Source of the DNA: Meandrina meandrites
Taxonomy: Eukaryota; Cnidaria; Anthozoa; Scleractinia; Meandrinidae
NCBI GenBank assembly: GCA_963693305.1
Contig: OY855912.1
Location: 4,563,501-4,627,500 of the forward strand
DNA length: 64,000 nucleotides
Direction: 5' to 3'
The number at the start of each line of letters is the position of its first letter. Within the stretch, counting starts at the first letter, position 1. Positions 61,201-64,000 of this stretch are shown piece after piece. The notes beneath the pieces are model-generated. The model made no database searches and was not told where the DNA came from. It saw only the letters and a list, made by a program, of their open reading frames with translations. The position numbers and the translations under genes were made by a program.

Positions 61201-63335
61201 TCTTAAAATTACTATACCAGTGTACTGAAGCTAAATATAGAGTGAAATATAGAGAAATATAGATATAATATAAATATAGAGTGATTTCACTGTGAAACCA
61301 TCGGGAACTTTTGATCTCAACTTGAAAAAGTCAGCCTGACTTTTTCAAGTTCTGTCCTTGTGATTTGGAAAAATTGATGAAAACTGTTTACGGACACCCC
61401 GTTCTTTAATTTGCCAGATATCCTTCCCTTTACGTTCTAGGAGCATTTCCTGCATAATTGAAATTACTTAGTAAGTTGTAATTTTGGTGCCATTTTACTA
61501 ATAAAGCAAAAAAAATATCCGTGACAGTGTCCCTTTAAGTTCATCAGTGGTCACATTATTCTCCAAGTAATCAATAGTTTCCGCGATTACCGACATGTCG
61601 CAGGTACGTCAGACGAACATAACAACCAGGCTTAAAGAGCAAACGTCACGAAGGGTACATCTTGGAAAGTTTGGTCCAAACTTTTTAAGTTCATACTTGT
61701 TAATCTGTCTCAACTCTCAGACCTTAAACAGAACTTATTTTTAGATGATTTGTAAGTAAACCCATCACTAGCAAAATGACTAAGGGTTATTGAAACAGCT
61801 ACCGTACGTACTGTAAGTTGGCATTTCAAATTGTTTTCTTTAACTGCGCCATGGTTTCTAAACCATATTCACAAAAATAAAAATAAATAAATCTCAGATA
61901 TCTTGGTGCTGAATCTGTTCCTCAGTCTCCCGCGGATTTTCTCTGCGTGAAGTCACTCAATAACAAGTCTTGTTTGACTACTAGTAGCACATCCACTCTC
62001 TCGCAAGAAGTTTTGAACGCTATTAATCTTCTTTCTTCTGTAATGAATGTTAGGAATGTAGCAGCATCAATAATATCAAAGTACACAGAGGATATCATAC
62101 TGAAATTATTACCAGTAAAAGCACATTCGTTATGCAGAAACATATCTGACTGGATTTGTAGGAACATCCCCGAAGCAAATCCCTTGATTGATGCATAACT
62201 CTGAAACATGCCTAGAAGGAAGCGCTGGAAACTCTGTTTTGTAGATTTCGTATTCTCTGTGTCTAACACACATTCGTTCATTTGTTTATTTTTATCACAT
62301 ATTTAAAACGAAACAGATATTGAAATGTATTAATGGTAATCCTGCCGACAGTCTTACTTTCCCCGTGAATGGTCACCCGTTTGATTGACATGGGGTTAGT
62401 TCCCGCCAGACGCTGCTGAGTGAAGAACTTATCACTGATCCATTGAGTTTTATCGTTAATAAACGCCTCGTGTTTGGACGGTAGCCTCACATATTCCTAA
62501 AAAATAATAATACAAAATAAAGTTAAAGCAAGTAAGTACTATCGGACAAATATGGGGTATTTGGAAATCGTTATGATTTTAAAACTTTCAAATGATATAT
62601 ACTATGTGATTAAGTCCGACGAACGAAAACTGAAACAAAATCAAGCCAAAATTTCAACGAAATGTAACCTCGGAAAAGAGTGAAAATTTTAATTTCCTAA
62701 GATGAGAGGTGAAAGTTTCAGAAATAGGATTAAAATTTTTAAGTTTGCAATTTTGGTTAAGAAAAATGGAAAAAAAAATTAAAATGATTATGTCAAAAAT
62801 ATGATATTTAGCCAAACCTGCATGTAAAGGTTTTATTTCTCAAAGTCCGCTTTATCTCAACAGACGGTAACGAATTTTGGACTGACCGTCTACTTTAGAT
62901 CCCAGACCCACTCGTTTTTCTCAAGTCTGGTATGATATTCTTATTATAGAATAATGACGAAAAAATGTAGTATTTACCCCAAATACTGGCTCAAGAGTTG
63001 ATTGGAAAAACTCTGATAACTCGAGGTATTCTGAGATATCGTTGATCTCTTTTCCACCCGTTAGGCTCTTGTACTTCTCAAAAATCGTATTGCTCGCTTT
63101 TGCCATTCCAAGATATGCTGCTGTAATGAATCTCATGAACGGGTCTTTCAGAGCAACCGCTGCCAGCTCCTTCCCGGTCATGTTCACCAGGGCAAAGCCA
63201 TGCAGCGCCGGGTCATGTTTGAAAGTGTATATCTTCTTGTTTTGAGCTAGACCAGCATTCCTGATGGCCTTGCAAACTGGATTGGAATCGGAGTGCTGAG
63301 GAAGGGAGACTTCACAGTCTACGGCTGATGCATAC
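55131..63335 (-). CDS. Gene 3: lipoxygenase-like paralogue without FN2 modules (5' end beyond the window)
   Basis: Exons in transcription order: 63335-62978, 62496-62358, 60919-60893, 60436-60330, 60149-59954, 59209-59103, 58964-58710, 58096-57990, 56920-56818, 56234-56016, 55364-55131. Every LOX exon has the same length as in gene 2 and the phases join (617 codons plus one base). With a 56-base exon 1 the product would be 635 aa. The metal helix is GYSQIVEHLAK, the third-ligand motif is QHASVNY, and the end is LPNGIQT. Both FN2 exons and the acidic linker are gone; exon 62358 (phase 1) can join the linker or the LOX core in frame. No stop or frameshift is seen. The signal-peptide exon is not found up to 64000. 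Confidence 0.82.
56641..56692. repeat. Partial copy of the 12.3 kb MITE arm
   Basis: Contains AGAGGCCGCGATCCTTCTGG and CTGCGCCAGGAAT as in 12310-12350. Confidence 0.7.
57395..57965. mobile_element. Insertion in gene 3 intron with a hairpin
   Basis: Absent from the matching gene 2 intron (about 16460-16495). It holds a short perfect hairpin, CGCCATGTTGGTGCCCA and its complement, at about 57570-57612, and GGCGGCCATCTTGATG near 57725. Family not identified. Confidence 0.5.
59757..59890. mobile_element. Short LINE-like 3' fragment in gene 3 intron
   Basis: Absent from gene 2 (near 18782). Contains CCTGTATAAAGATATTATCA and an ATTATT-rich tail; AGTAA occurs at both ends. Confidence 0.45.
61112..61534. 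mobile_element. MITE, 423 bp, TTAA target duplication (piggyBac-like)
   Basis: Ends AGGGACACTGTTACG and CGTGACAGTGTCCCT are complementary with one mismatch. TTAA lies on both sides (61108-61111, 61535-61538). The gene 2 intron has the empty site with a single TTAA (TTATTAAATTCATC, about 20437-20450). Confidence 0.9.
61990..62050 (-). other. Deletion junction that removed both FN2 exons from gene 3
   Basis: Sequence on the left matches gene 2 up to about 20925 and on the right matches gene 2 from about 22605. The roughly 1.7 kb between, with FN2-1, the acidic linker and FN2-2, is missing. The FN2-1 acceptor (ATTACAG) and about ten bases of that exon remain, with no donor. Confidence 0.8.
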
Positions 63336-64000
63336 CTTGAACAACAAGAAAAGGATTTGTCGCCATAATGTGCAGGTTCAGCCAAGGCGTGAAACTGCTA
63401 ATCTTCTTGGCCCACAATTTTTTTCATTTAATTTGCAGACAAATTAAAGCAGCAACTCCAACTCCATGTAAAAAATCGTTTTCAGCCATTTGTTATTCTT
63501 TTAAGTTTATGTTAATCTGCCCGCCAAGCCTCGTCAGCATGTACAAAATACAAAAGAATTTGAACTCCAAAATGAGGTCTTGCGGACAATTAACATAAAC
63601 ATAAAAGAATAATAAACAGCGTGATAAAGGTCAGTTTGTAGGAGTAGTGCACCTTTATAGCAAAGGTTGTGTGTTCGAATCCGGTTCAAGACTTGCTTTT
63701 CGCAATTGCTCGAGTTGCGCACGTTACATATCTGCGGTGATCTTTCACGTGTTGAGCATTTGTCTGAAGAGGTCACAATTGTATGCATAAATCACACTAT
63801 CTGTAGCTATGACGTTACAATTCGATGCCATAGTGATTGAGATATATACTATTGGTCAATGAGAAAATAAAAATAAAATAAAATAGACCATGGTGAGCAG
63901 AATGTATATATTTATAATTCAGGAAAATTGTATCCAACATTTTTACATATTGCTGGTAGTAGTCCAAAGACCAATTCGAAATATTCAGAAATCTTTCAGA

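Overview
The window is animal DNA, most likely from a cnidarian and probably an anthozoan such as a stony coral. Genes are split into short exons with GT..AG introns, the DNA is AT-rich and crowded with MITEs, tRNA-derived SINEs, Penelope-like retroelements and an ISL2EU-type transposon. The protein-coding genes are lipoxygenases (LOX) whose closest relatives I can recall are coral 8R-lipoxygenase-type enzymes. The species call is inference.

The host genes are a small LOX cluster. Gene 1 (+, 872-11664, 15 exons, 750 aa by my splicing) is complete: TATA box, signal-peptide exon, LOX catalytic domain, stop and polyadenylation signal. Gene 2 (-, 27387-13923, 15 exons, 748 aa) lies tail to tail with gene 1. 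Gene 3 (-, 63335-55131, 11 exons seen) is a direct duplicate of gene 2 whose first exon should lie beyond the right edge. All exon phases join without a break, and exon lengths are identical between paralogues outside exon 1 and the linker micro-exons.

The striking feature is architecture. There is a secretion signal, no recognisable PLAT domain, and in genes 1 and 2 two fibronectin type II (FN2) modules spliced into the middle of the LOX catalytic domain. The FN2 modules and their acidic or charged linker micro-exons are all symmetric phase 1-1 exons. Gene 3 has lost both FN2 exons by a deletion of about 1.7 kb, and phase symmetry predicts that it still gives an in-frame LOX. In all three genes the first iron-ligand histidine of the LOX signature is serine, and the protein ends in Thr where animal LOX usually ends in Ile. 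The other His and His/Asn ligand positions are kept. This looks like a secreted, FN2-bearing LOX family with an altered metal site.

Between genes 2 and 3 (about 27.5-55 kb) there is no other recognisable host gene. This stretch holds extra copies of the LOX promoter plus signal-peptide exon (29.4 kb broken, 43.5 kb intact, 54.5 kb broken), a tandem duplication at 27.2-30.3 kb, a 7.9 kb transposon with perfect 26 bp inverted ends (33513-41388) carrying decayed THAP/HTH/DDE transposase and SAP/SWIM/YqaJ nuclease genes, Penelope-like fragments at 33, 34.5, 44.4 and 48.2 kb, and many foldback elements, minisatellites and microsatellites. Comparing the gene 2 and gene 3 introns gives natural empty sites that date several insertions after the duplication.
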